This document shows, in pieces, positions 16,336 to 23,121 of a stretch of 24,992 bases of DNA. Location: assembly GCF_032970905.1 (NCBI RefSeq), contig NZ_JAWJZA010000025.1. One strand, given 5' to 3'. The stretch is from Veillonella absiana. GTDB taxonomy: Bacteria; Bacillota; Negativicutes; Veillonellales; Veillonellaceae. How positions within the stretch are numbered: the stretch's first letter is position 1; every line of letters begins with the position of its first letter. A program made the position numbers and the translations under genes. The notes beneath the pieces are model-generated. The model did not search any database. It worked only from the letters and a program-made list of their open reading frames with translations, and was not told the DNA's origin.

Positions 16336-17736
16336 CTGGCTACCACACGATTAATTTCCATGCACCAAAACAAAGGCAAATCCATTGCCGCTTGTCTTGC
16401 TGATCGTACTGATTATGCGAAAAACCCAAGCAAGACAAGCGATGGCGAATTTATCAGCTCTTATGAGTGCGACCCCAAAACCATACAGGGTGAATTCCTC
16501 CTTTCAAAAAGGCAGTATTCTGATATTAAAGGCAGGCAGCAAGAGAACGATGTGATAGCATATCAGATACGCCAATCCTTTAAGCCGGATGAGGTTTCAC
16601 CGGAGCTTGCCAACAAAATCGGCTATGAATTAGGTATGAGCTTTACGAAAGGCAATCATGCTTTTATTGTTGCAACCCACATTGACAAAGCCCATATTCA
16701 CAATCATATTATTTTTAATTCCACTTCCTTGGACTGCACAAAAAAGTTCAGGGATTTTTTAGGCTCTGGAAAAGCAGTCCGCAAAATTTCTGATCGCCTC
16801 TGCCTCGAAAACAGTCTGTCTATCATTGAAAAACCTAAGCGTGGAAAGAATCATTATGGCAAGTGGTTAGGCGATAAGAAACCACTCTCCCACTCTGAAA
16901 ATATACGCCAGATTATTGACGAAATTCTTACAAAAAAACCTGCGAATTTCTCAGTTTTCTTGGAAGAAATGAAACTGGCAGGCTTTGAAATAAAACAAGG
17001 AACCCACCTGTCCTTCAAGGGAAAAAATCAGAAGAAATTCATTCGCCTGCGTTCTCTCGGTAATGATTATTCGGAAGAAGAAATCAAGTCGGTTATCAGT
17101 GGCGAGAAATCTCAAACTAATAAAAAGCACCCCAGCCAAAAGCCACAGCCTCGTGTTAATTTACTTGTAGATATACAGGCAAAATTGCAAGCCGGCAAGG
17201 GTGCAGGCTATGAGCAGTGGGCAAAAATCTTCAACCTCAAGCAAATGGCACATACTATCAACTTTTTAACGGAAAACAAGCTTCTTGCCTATGAGGATTT
17301 AGAGGAAAAATCGCAGACTGCCACCAGCAATTTCAATCAGCTCTCTTCAGAAATCAAGACTGCGGAAAAGCGCATGGCAGAGATCGCCATACTCAAAGCT
17401 CATATCATCAATTACGCAAAAACCCGTGATGTTTATACTGCCTACCGTAAGGCAGGCTACTCCAAAAAATTCTATGAAGAGCACACTGCCGACCTGCTTT
17501 TACACAAGGCAGCTAAAGCGACTTTCGATGAACTTGGGATGAAAAAGCTACCAACTGTTAAAGATTTACAAGCGGAGTATGCTGAGCTACTTGCCAAAAA
17601 GAAAAAAGCCTATGGATCATACCACAATGCAAAAAAAGAAATGCAGGAAGTGTTGACTGCGAAGGCTAATATTGATCGACTTTTACAAAGCGAAACGCCT
17701 GAAAAAGAGAAAGAAAAACCACTGGAACAGAGATAA
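16336..17736 (+). CDS. MobP-type relaxase (mobilization nuclease)
   Basis: The relaxase nicks oriT and leads the strand into the recipient. The N-terminus reads ATTRLISMHQNKGKSIAACL; DRTDYAKNP probably holds the catalytic Tyr, and THIDKAHIHNHIIFNS is the three-His metal motif of HUH relaxases. The C-terminal half is coiled coil with NLKQMAHTINFLTENKL. Homologues start with ATG at the Leu before ATTRL. Here that codon is CTG (16336), 7 bases after a perfect AAAGGAGG, so a CTG start is likely. The alternative ATG at 16270 overlaps the caspase stop and reads through a terminator. The length from CTG is 466 residues. It belongs with mobC at 8399. Confidence 0.88.
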   Translation: MATTRLISMHQNKGKSIAACLADRTDYAKNPSKTSDGEFISSYECDPKTIQGEFLLSKRQYSDIKGRQQENDVIAYQIRQSFKPDEVSPELANKIGYELGMSFTKGNHAFIVATHIDKAHIHNHIIFNSTSLDCTKKFRDFLGSGKAVRKISDRLCLENSLSIIEKPKRGKNHYGKWLGDKKPLSHSENIRQIIDEILTKKPANFSVFLEEMKLAGFEIKQGTHLSFKGKNQKKFIRLRSLGNDYSEEEIKSVISGEKSQTNKKHPSQKPQPRVNLLVDIQAKLQAGKGAGYEQWAKIFNLKQMAHTINFLTENKLLAYEDLEEKSQTATSNFNQLSSEIKTAEKRMAEIAILKAHIINYAKTRDVYTAYRKAGYSKKFYEEHTADLLLHKAAKATFDELGMKKLPTVKDLQAEYAELLAKKKKAYGSYHNAKKEMQEVLTAKANIDRLLQSETPEKEKEKPLEQR

Positions 17737-17754
17737 CCCATCCTATGGTTTTCA

Positions 17755-17860
17755 GCTCCCAAAGGGAGCGTAGCCACACAATTTATTGTGTGTTTAGTGG
17801 GGATTGGGGAGAGTCCCCAACAAGCAAAATCGCAAGGTGTGTACCACCTTGCCCTGCTTG
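17755..17860. other. Cluster of four hairpins, oriT candidate
   Basis: Hairpins lie back to back: GCTCCC-AAA-GGGAGC (17755-17769), CACACAAT-TT-ATTGTGTG (17775-17792), TTGGGGA-GAG-TCCCCAA (17804-17820), and a nested pair CAAGCA...TGCTTG (17821-17860) around CAAGGTG...CACCTTG (17833-17851). No open frame covers them. Position directly after a relaxase gene and dense dyads suggest an origin of transfer or a long structured 3' end. The rest of 17737-17990 holds nothing else I can name. Confidence 0.5.
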
Positions 17861-17990
17861 CCACTTTACTTCAACATTTACACCTACAACTATAAAAGCG
17901 CTAATTCTATTAAAATGTTAAAAGAAAAACGCTGCAAAACCGCATTGGTTGCAACGTTTCTCATTCCATATTTAATTGTATTTTGGACAT

Positions 17991-18344
17991 TCATCTGTCC
18001 TTTGTTTCGACTTCCTTTATCTCTCTTGCGGTAGCGGTGACGATTTGCAATCCCTTGTCGCTTAGATCATCGAGCAGACTATCAAGCTGTCTGCGCTGCG
18101 TGGATTTATCTGTTTCTTTATTTTGAAAAAAGAATTGGTCTACCGATACATCTAGAAGAGTAACAAGTTCATAAAAGATTTGAAGGCTTGGGTGCTGTCC
18201 GCTGTTTTCAATGGACGCAATATATCGAGGGGCAATGTTCATTTGGTCTGCTAACTCATTTCTTGATAATCCCTTTACCTTTCGAGCTTCTTTTATGGCT
18301 TGACCGAAAGCCTTAAAATCATATTTGATTTTTTCCTGCTTCAT
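17991..18344 (-). CDS. XRE-family transcriptional regulator
   Basis: The product is 117 residues. An HTH_3/Cro-like domain covers about residues 10-70 (FGQAIKEARKVKGLSRNEL, then IAPRYIASIENSGQHPS), and a helical tail follows. It is transcribed away from the macrolide-resistance genes; the shared 18345-18450 interval could hold its operator. Its role is probably control of the element or of the resistance module, which is inferred from position only. AGGGTG lies 8 bases before the start on the minus strand. Confidence 0.85.
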   Translation of the reverse strand: MKQEKIKYDFKAFGQAIKEARKVKGLSRNELADQMNIAPRYIASIENSGQHPSLQIFYELVTLLDVSVDQFFFQNKETDKSTQRRQLDSLLDDLSDKGLQIVTATAREIKEVETKDR

Positions 18345-18450
18345 ATTATTTCACCCTATTACATTTTACTGTTCACCTTACTCCCTTAGATATGATTACA
18401 CACATCATGGTACTGACTTAAATAAAGCATATTTTTACTTTGCTTTTATC

Positions 18451-18479
18451 TTGACATAAAAAAACAACCGTGATACACT
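18451..18479 (+). promoter_or_regulatory. Promoter of the Mef-like leader transcript
   Basis: Consensus TTGACA (18451-18456), a 17-base spacer, then TACACT (18474-18479) preceded by TGA to give an extended -10. Transcription would start near 18486, about 27 bases before the leader peptide. Confidence 0.75.
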
Positions 18480-18508
18480 GTTATAAATTTGAACAAAAAA
18501 GGAGGCTT

Positions 18509-18606
18509 ACGTGTGTTAATTCGTATACGCAAATAAAGCAATAAAAAAGCAGAACTATCTATCCACATTGTGGGCTTTTTTCGCTTGCGTTTACGAATAA
18601 ACACGT
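18509..18606 (+). promoter_or_regulatory. Transcription attenuator of the Mef-like gene
   Basis: A terminator-like hairpin has AAAAAAGC (18543-18550) paired with GCTTTTTT (18574-18581), with a small inner stem CCAC/GTGG. Outside it, the leader ORF segment 18509-18532 can pair with 18585-18606 over about 21 base pairs with two bulges and one mismatch. The two structures are nested and linked to translation of the leader. A further perfect hairpin, CATTATGCGAC/GTCGCATAATG, follows at 18614-18641. Which fold permits read-through is inference. Confidence 0.6.
18513..18536 (+). CDS. Leader peptide MLIRIRK upstream of the Mef-like gene
   Basis: A seven-codon ORF (GTG start at 18513, TAA at 18534-18536) with a perfect AAAAAAGGAGG site ending 7 bases before it. 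The peptide contains Arg-Ile-Arg, fitting the R/K-x-R/K motif at which macrolide-bound ribosomes are known to stall, as in the ErmD-type leaders. The leader of classical mef/mel operons also regulates by attenuation. The tiny ORF lies inside the region that can pair with 18585-18606, so a stalled ribosome would change the fold downstream. Confidence 0.65.
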   Translation: MLIRIRK

Positions 18607-18663
18607 GCTTATACATTATGCGACTGTATAGTCGCATAATGTTGGTTTGCCTTGTTTTGTAGT

Positions 18664-18708
18664 AATGCAGATTAATGCCCTTGTGTGGGTGTTAACCTGC
18701 ATTTTTTA
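18664..18708 (+). terminator. Second terminator-like hairpin before the Mef-like gene
   Basis: AATGCAGATTAA (18664-18675) pairs with TTAACCTGCATT (18692-18703) with one mismatch, running into a T-run (18702-18707). It stands between the leader and the pump gene, so full-length mRNA requires reading past it. Confidence 0.6.
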
Positions 18709-18760
18709 TTGCACAAAAAACAATGAGTTATGCAATAAAAATGTTTGGAGGAATAAATAT

Positions 18761-19984
18761 ATGCAACGAAATAAAAATTCATGGAAGAAAGATTATTTTA
18801 CTATATTGATTGGGCAAGGATTCTCCCTTATTAGTAGTGGAATTTTGCAAATGTCAATTATTTTTTATTTAACAGCAAAAACAGGTTCTGCAATGGTGTT
18901 ATCCATAGCAACACTGATTGGCTTCTTACCGCAAGCACTTATAGGACCTTTTGCTGGCGTTTTTGTTGACCGGCATAGCCGAAAGAAAGTAATGATTGGC
19001 GCAGACTTAGTTATTGCTGTGGCTGGAGGGATATTAGCAATTGTTACTCTCTATATGGACTTACCAATATGGGTAATCATGGCGGTTTTATTTGTCCGAA
19101 GTATGGGAACAGCGTTTCATTCGCCAGCATTGAATGCAGTTACACCACTGCTTGTGCCAGAAGATCAACTGACAAAGTGTGCGGGTTATAGCCAAACTAT
19201 ACAAGCCATAGGGTCAATCATTAGTCCTGCTGCTGCCGCGTTTTTATATACTGTTTGGAATCTGAATCATATCGTTATACTTGATATTGTCGGTGCGATT
19301 ATAGCTTGTATTTCCGTAGCGATTATTACAATTCCTAATCCATCATCAAGCAGCATTGATAAAGAAGAAAATGTCATGCAGGAAATGAAAGCGGGGTACG
19401 TTGTCTTAAAAGAGAATAAAGGTCTGTTTGCTTTGCTTTGGATTGGCGCATTATATATGTTTTTTTATATGCCGATTAGTGCGCTATATCCGCTGATGAG
19501 TATGGGATATTTCGGCGGAACACCTACTCATGCTTCAATAGCGGAAATCGCCTTTGCTATTGGAATGTTGGTAGGAGGGGTCATATTAAGCGTTTGGGGT
19601 GGTTTTAAGAAACGTACTTTTACCATTGGGATATCGGTTCTTATGATGGGAATTAGTGTTACCATATCTGGAATACTTCCACCAAATGCTTTCATTGCCT
19701 TTGCGATATCCTGCATGGTTATGGGAGTGTCAGCTCCATTTTATGGTGTGCAAAATGCCCTGTTCCAAGAGAAAATTAAACCTGAATATTTAGGGAGGGT
19801 TTTTTCTTTGCTTGGAAGTGTAATGTCATTCGCAATGCCTTTGGGTTTATTGTGTTCTGGTCTTTTTGCAGAACAAATAGGTGTTGAAAAATGGTTTTTG
19901 ATTTCTGGAATAGGAATTATAGCCATATCATTTTTGGTATTTGTACTTCCCGTAGTACAGTCACTTGATAATCGTACTGTATAA
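18761..19984 (+). CDS. Mef-like macrolide efflux MFS transporter
   Basis: This 407-residue, 12-helix major facilitator closely follows Mef(A) along its whole length (Mef(A) has 405 residues). Shared stretches as I recall Mef(A) include FYLTAKTGSAMVLS, the loop motif VDRHSRKKVMIGADL, GTAFHSPALNAVTPLLVPE, QLTKCAGYSQ and FQEKIKPEYLGRVFSL. It is clearly a divergent member, so I give no letter class. Mef pumps export 14- and 15-membered macrolides by proton antiport, usually with an Msr-type ABC-F partner; none is encoded here. GGAGG at 18747-18751 sets the ATG at 18761; the open frame upstream lacks a site. It lies behind a leader-peptide attenuator and upstream of an Erm gene. Confidence 0.85.
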   Translation: MQRNKNSWKKDYFTILIGQGFSLISSGILQMSIIFYLTAKTGSAMVLSIATLIGFLPQALIGPFAGVFVDRHSRKKVMIGADLVIAVAGGILAIVTLYMDLPIWVIMAVLFVRSMGTAFHSPALNAVTPLLVPEDQLTKCAGYSQTIQAIGSIISPAAAAFLYTVWNLNHIVILDIVGAIIACISVAIITIPNPSSSSIDKEENVMQEMKAGYVVLKENKGLFALLWIGALYMFFYMPISALYPLMSMGYFGGTPTHASIAEIAFAIGMLVGGVILSVWGGFKKRTFTIGISVLMMGISVTISGILPPNAFIAFAISCMVMGVSAPFYGVQNALFQEKIKPEYLGRVFSLLGSVMSFAMPLGLLCSGLFAEQIGVEKWFLISGIGIIAISFLVFVLPVVQSLDNRTV

Positions 19985-20025
19985 AACAGCCTATGCTAAA
20001 TTGAGTAAAGGAGGGCAGATTCACG

Positions 20026-20067
20026 ATGGGAGTAATTATTTCTGTGCAATAGCAGGGGCTATTGCAC
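20026..20067 (+). promoter_or_regulatory. Eight-codon leader ORF overlapping a strong hairpin
   Basis: AAAGGAGGG at 20008-20016 precedes ATG at 20026; the ORF encodes MGVIISVQ and stops at 20050-20052. Its last three codons form the left arm of a perfect 10-bp stem, GTGCAATAGC (20044-20053) with GCTATTGCAC (20058-20067). There is no T-run. A ribosome on the ORF would melt the stem, so it may tune expression of the gene at 20138. The peptide lacks a recognized arrest motif. Confidence 0.45.
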
Positions 20068-20137
20068 GCTAAAAGTGAGCAACTGAAAAATAGCCTTTGC
20101 TAATCCTAAATAACATAGAGTGATTAGGAGATGCAAA

Positions 20138-20413
20138 ATGAGCTATATTAATATATATGACGTTTTGCCAAAAGAAATTGTCGAGCAAATTCAAGAATAT
20201 GTTGACGGTGTTAAGGTCTATATTCCCAAAAAACCGGATAGTCGTAAAAAATGGGGAAGCAATACTGATACTAAGCAATTGGTGTCATCTCGTAACCAAC
20301 AAATAAGGCTTGAACATCAAAATGGATTAACCGTGTCCGAATTAGCTCAAAAATACTTTTTGGCAGAAAAAACTATACAGAAAATTGTGTATTCACGACA
20401 ATCCACTGAATAA
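20138..20413 (+). CDS. CD3324-family HTH protein
   Basis: The product is 91 residues. It begins MSYINIYDVLPKEIVEQIQEYVDG, continues with YIPKKPDSRKKWG, and has a C-terminal helix-turn-helix, LTVSELAQKYFLAEKTIQKIV. This matches my memory of CD3324-family (Mor-activator-like) small regulators common in clostridial mobile elements beside resistance genes. The function is unproven. TAGGAG at 20125-20130 supports the ATG at 20138. It lies after the Mef-like gene and before a terminator. Confidence 0.75.
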   Translation: MSYINIYDVLPKEIVEQIQEYVDGVKVYIPKKPDSRKKWGSNTDTKQLVSSRNQQIRLEHQNGLTVSELAQKYFLAEKTIQKIVYSRQSTE

Positions 20414-20419
20414 CACTAA

Positions 20420-20459
20420 AGCGCCTAAGCCTCTGATAGCTTATGGCGCTTCTTTTTTT
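20420..20459 (+). terminator. Rho-independent terminator after the CD3324-type gene
   Basis: AGCGCCTAAGC (20420-20430) pairs with GCTTA-T-GGCGCT (20439-20450) with one bulge; T-rich sequence runs to 20459. It separates the pump unit from the Erm gene. Confidence 0.85.
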
Positions 20460-20469
20460 GCCAAATAAG

Positions 20470-20544
20470 ATGGAGGAATCAATTTCCAGCCCTGAATGGT
20501 ATGCTAAAAATATAATAAGGTGTATTGCAGCTAAGCAATTTTAG
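20470..20544 (+). CDS. 24-codon ORF upstream of the Erm gene
   Basis: A small ORF begins MEESISSPEWYAKNII and ends 27 bases before the Erm start, in the usual place for an Erm leader peptide. It has only a weak ribosome site, overlaps a TATAAT (20511-20516), and lacks a known macrolide-arrest motif. It may be a leader, a relic of a longer gene, or chance. Confidence 0.3.
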   Translation: MEESISSPEWYAKNIIRCIAAKQF

Positions 20545-20571
20545 ATATTTGTTCAGGATGGAGGTGTTGTT

Positions 20572-21441
20572 TTGTCTGGCGATAATAGAGAGATTAATCA
20601 TTCACTACCTATTCATTATTCTCAAAATTACTTAATTAGTGAAGGATTGATTGATAGATTACTCCAACAGTCAAACATCCATTCAAATGATGCGGTATTT
20701 GATATTGGAGCAGGAAAAGGAATATTAACAAAAGCACTACTTAACATGGGTTGTAAGGTTACTGCTGTTGAATTGGATGAAAAAAACATATTGTATCTTA
20801 AAAAGCGGTTTAGCAATGAAAAAAGATTCACTTTGCTTCGTGGTGACTTTATGGAATTACCTTTGCCAGACGGAAGCTATAAGGTTTTTTCTAATATCCC
20901 TTTTTTTATTACATCAGATATTTTTAATAAGATTACACAAGCAAAGAATCCGCCTCTTGATACTTATTTAATATTACAAAAACAGGCAGCTATAAAATAT
21001 AGCGGAACAATGGAAACTACATTAAAATCTCTTTTACTTAAGCCCAAATTTAATATGAAGATTATGCACCGGTTTTCTCGCAATGATTTTTCTCCAAAAC
21101 CAAATGTGGATATTGTTTTGTTGCATATTCAAAAGCGCAAATTTGACGAATTTACCATGAAAGAATTTGAGCTATATCGTGATTTTATTTGCTATTGTTA
21201 TAAAAATAATAGAACCTTTCCCAAGAGGATCTTTTCGCACAGACAATTAAAAGAACTGAGAATAAGACATGGAATATCAAATTATCAGACCTCTGCAATA
21301 GCATATGAGGAATGGATAATATTATTTAAATGCTTTTTACAGTATGTCAGTGACGAAAAGAAATCGCAAGTGACGGGCTCATACAGACAATATCTTTTAC
21401 AAGATTTCAAACTAAAAAAGCAATTTAGAAGCAGAGAATAA
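20572..21441 (+). CDS. Erm-family 23S rRNA adenine-N6 methyltransferase
   Basis: The product is 289 residues. Erm enzymes methylate A2058 of 23S rRNA and block macrolide, lincosamide and streptogramin B binding. Visible motifs are the substrate-entry IHYSQNYL, motif I VFDIGAGKGILT, the acidic VELDEKN, RGDFMELP, motif IV NIPFFITSDIF (Phe in the place of the usual NIPY Tyr), and FSPKPNVDIVLL. The C-terminal helical part ends with an unusually long basic tail of about 30 residues. It starts at TTG (20572) with GGAGG 7 bases upstream. I cannot place it in a named Erm class. With the Mef-like pump it forms a two-mechanism macrolide-resistance module. Confidence 0.82.
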   Translation: MSGDNREINHSLPIHYSQNYLISEGLIDRLLQQSNIHSNDAVFDIGAGKGILTKALLNMGCKVTAVELDEKNILYLKKRFSNEKRFTLLRGDFMELPLPDGSYKVFSNIPFFITSDIFNKITQAKNPPLDTYLILQKQAAIKYSGTMETTLKSLLLKPKFNMKIMHRFSRNDFSPKPNVDIVLLHIQKRKFDEFTMKEFELYRDFICYCYKNNRTFPKRIFSHRQLKELRIRHGISNYQTSAIAYEEWIILFKCFLQYVSDEKKSQVTGSYRQYLLQDFKLKKQFRSRE

Positions 21442-21641
21442 ATTACAAAGGTACATAACTAGTCTATTAATAATATATATCTACTGGATAACGGTAAAGA
21501 AAAAAAGCCGTCGTACAGTAGACATATCCCTACGCCTATTGCTATCTCAGGATGGCTTTGAAAAATCAGAGCCGTCATTTTGCTTTATTAAATAGGTCTT
21601 TGCTTTGAACAAGATGTGGCGGTATCAAAGGAGGTATCGCC

Positions 21642-21752
21642 ATGCTTATTTTTAACTCTCATGCGCCACCCAATTCCTATTCATCAAAAAAAACCTACAC
21701 CCACCAGCGGGATATTACAGCTACCGATATGAACACACACATCATAAAGTAA
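21642..21752 (+). CDS. Small 36-residue ORF of unknown function
   Basis: A perfect AAAGGAGG (21627-21634) lies 7 bases before the ATG. The peptide starts MLIFNSHAPPNSYSSKKTY and is polar without a membrane segment. A strong terminator follows, which supports a real transcript. No function is recognized. The preceding 21442-21641 holds dyads such as GATGGCT/AGCCGTC (about 21552-21577) and no other gene. Confidence 0.55.
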   Translation: MLIFNSHAPPNSYSSKKTYTHQRDITATDMNTHIIK

Positions 21753-21770
21753 ATGTTAATATTTCCACTT

Positions 21771-21802
21771 ATGCCCGACTGTATTTTCAGTCGGGCATTT
21801 TT
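21771..21802 (+). terminator. Rho-independent terminator
   Basis: ATGCCCGACT (21771-21780) is perfectly complementary to AGTCGGGCAT (21789-21798), followed by a short T-run. It closes the transcript of the 36-residue ORF. Confidence 0.88.
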
Positions 21803-21883
21803 GCGTTTATAGTGACTCACTGCCGATCTCCACCGCTGTCCTTTAGATTTCAGCAAACCAAAAATCGAAAGGATGGTAAAACC

Positions 21884-22306
21884 ATGAAAACAATTAATTT
21901 GAAAGATTATTACCCCTACTATACACAAGACAATTTTGTTGAAGTGCCTGATGAGCTATTCGCTATTTTTGAGGAATCCACAAGAGCTGAGGCAACATAT
22001 GAGAGAAAGAAATACCGCTACAAAGCCCACTACTCTCTTGACCGTGAAGATGGAATTGAGCATGACATCTTGTTTGTTTCTCTCTCACCCGATGAAATCT
22101 ACGAACGTAAGCTTACAAACCAGCAACTTCACGCCGCCATTGCTTCTCTGCCGGACAAGCAGGCAAAGCGAATATATGCTCATTATTTTATGGGCATGAG
22201 CAAGACAGCTATTGCAAAAGCAGAAGGGGTAAGTGAAAAAGCTGTCCGCATTGGTATAGAAAGAGGTTTACATACCATAGAAAAATATTTAAAAAGTTTC
22301 CTCTAA
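21884..22306 (+). CDS. Sigma-70 region 4-like ICE protein
   Basis: The product is 140 residues. The N-terminal half is charged (DNFVEVPDELFAIFEESTRAEATYERKKYRYKA begins this part) and the C-terminal half holds a sigma-region-4-type helix-turn-helix: LPDKQAKRIYAHYFMGMSK, then TAIAKAEGVSEKAVRIGIER. Such sigma-like proteins are standard near the recombinase of Tn916- and CTn-type elements and probably regulate excision genes. The ATG at 21884 follows AAAGGATGG; the open frame upstream lacks a site. Confidence 0.8.
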   Translation: MKTINLKDYYPYYTQDNFVEVPDELFAIFEESTRAEATYERKKYRYKAHYSLDREDGIEHDILFVSLSPDEIYERKLTNQQLHAAIASLPDKQAKRIYAHYFMGMSKTAIAKAEGVSEKAVRIGIERGLHTIEKYLKSFL

Positions 22307-22904
22307 AGCATGTTCCGTTTTCTATGAAAAAAAGTCAGGGTATATAGAGGAAGGTAAAATCCTTCCCTATGTTCCTTGACAACTGAATATACGATATTTT
22401 GAGTACGAAACTTATGTGGCTGAAAAGCAAAGCGATATAATGGGCAGCGCCATGATGACCGTTGTAACACCCTTGCCAAAAAAGGAAACCAAATAATTGA
22501 TGAGAGCCTTTATGCGCATGGATATTACAGCAGTTGGAGCGATAAATGCAGCCATTAGACCGAACAGTAGCACGTTCGCCGCAATAACACACATAAGGGA
22601 TAATGATACTTTCTCACGACCTCCCACAGACTTGAGGGGGAGTTCCTGCGGTATGCGTAGCTTTTGGGACAAGCATATACAGTACCTTGGGACTATGATG
22701 CCAAGCTAATGGCAGCTCAAAATATCCCCTTGCCGGGGTGCGTGGCAAATATGGCAGACAGATAAAACTAACCGCACCGCACTTTTGTTTTAAACAAATT
22801 TGCGGTGTGCTTGGTTTTACTATAAATGATGCAGTGACAAACTTTTCATAAATCGTCGATACGCTTATACTTTATATAAGCAATACACTTGGAGGTGATT
22901 GCGA
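22307..22904. other. About 600-bp gap with no confident gene
   Basis: It contains a short hairpin GGAAGG/CCTTCC (22349-22366), the weak minus-strand frame described separately, and a GC-rich dyad near 22772-22822 (CACCGCA with TGCGGTG) followed by T-rich sequence that may terminate transcription. A short dyad GCTTATA/TATAAGC lies at about 22863-22880, before the next gene. No promoter stood out. Confidence 0.5.
22412..22672 (-). CDS. Possible hydrophobic membrane protein, minus strand
   Basis: An 86-codon TTG-initiated frame with a polar start, QKLRIPQELPLKSVGGREKV, and two hydrophobic stretches (about residues 25-50 and 59-83). No ribosome site is visible and I recognize no family. It is opposite to all neighbours. 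It could be a degraded transfer-gene fragment or spurious. Confidence 0.2.
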   Translation of the reverse strand: MSQKLRIPQELPLKSVGGREKVSLSLMCVIAANVLLFGLMAAFIAPTAVISMRIKALINYLVSFFGKGVTTVIMALPIISLCFSAT

Positions 22905-23066
22905 ATGGAAAATATCAAGAATGCACCTAATCCTACTGCTACTAATGTTTCACCACCTGAATCTTATGAGAAAACCAAGGCATATCAGGATTTTATCAAT
23001 GTACTTTCACAGATTATTGAAAAACATGGTTCAGAGGTTTTAGATGAAATTAATCGTGTTGTCTAA
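22905..23066 (+). CDS. Small conserved-looking ICE protein (53 aa)
   Basis: GGAGGTGAT sits 6-8 bases before the ATG at 22905. The peptide begins MENIKNAPNPTATNV and its second half is helical, YQDFINVLSQIIEKHGSEVL. It lies 55 bases upstream of the recombinase, where ICEs often have a tiny accessory gene, possibly an excision factor. I do not recognize the family. Confidence 0.6.
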   Translation: MENIKNAPNPTATNVSPPESYEKTKAYQDFINVLSQIIEKHGSEVLDEINRVV

Positions 23067-23121
23067 AAGAGCAGTGTTTATGGATTGATGTTTTCCAATC
23101 ATTGATTGGAGGTCAACTATT

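Noticed and set aside
18446..18637. 63-codon minus-strand frame in the attenuator region
   Set aside because: It covers the promoter, leader and hairpins of the opposite strand and has no domain or ribosome site.
18647..18760. Upstream start of the Mef-like protein at 18647
   Set aside because: That stretch holds a terminator-like hairpin and lacks a ribosome site; Mef homology begins near the ATG at 18761.
22376..22398. TTGACA at 22376-22381 as a promoter
   Set aside because: The nearest -10-like sequence (GATATT) is only 11 bases away, too close for a sigma-70-type promoter.
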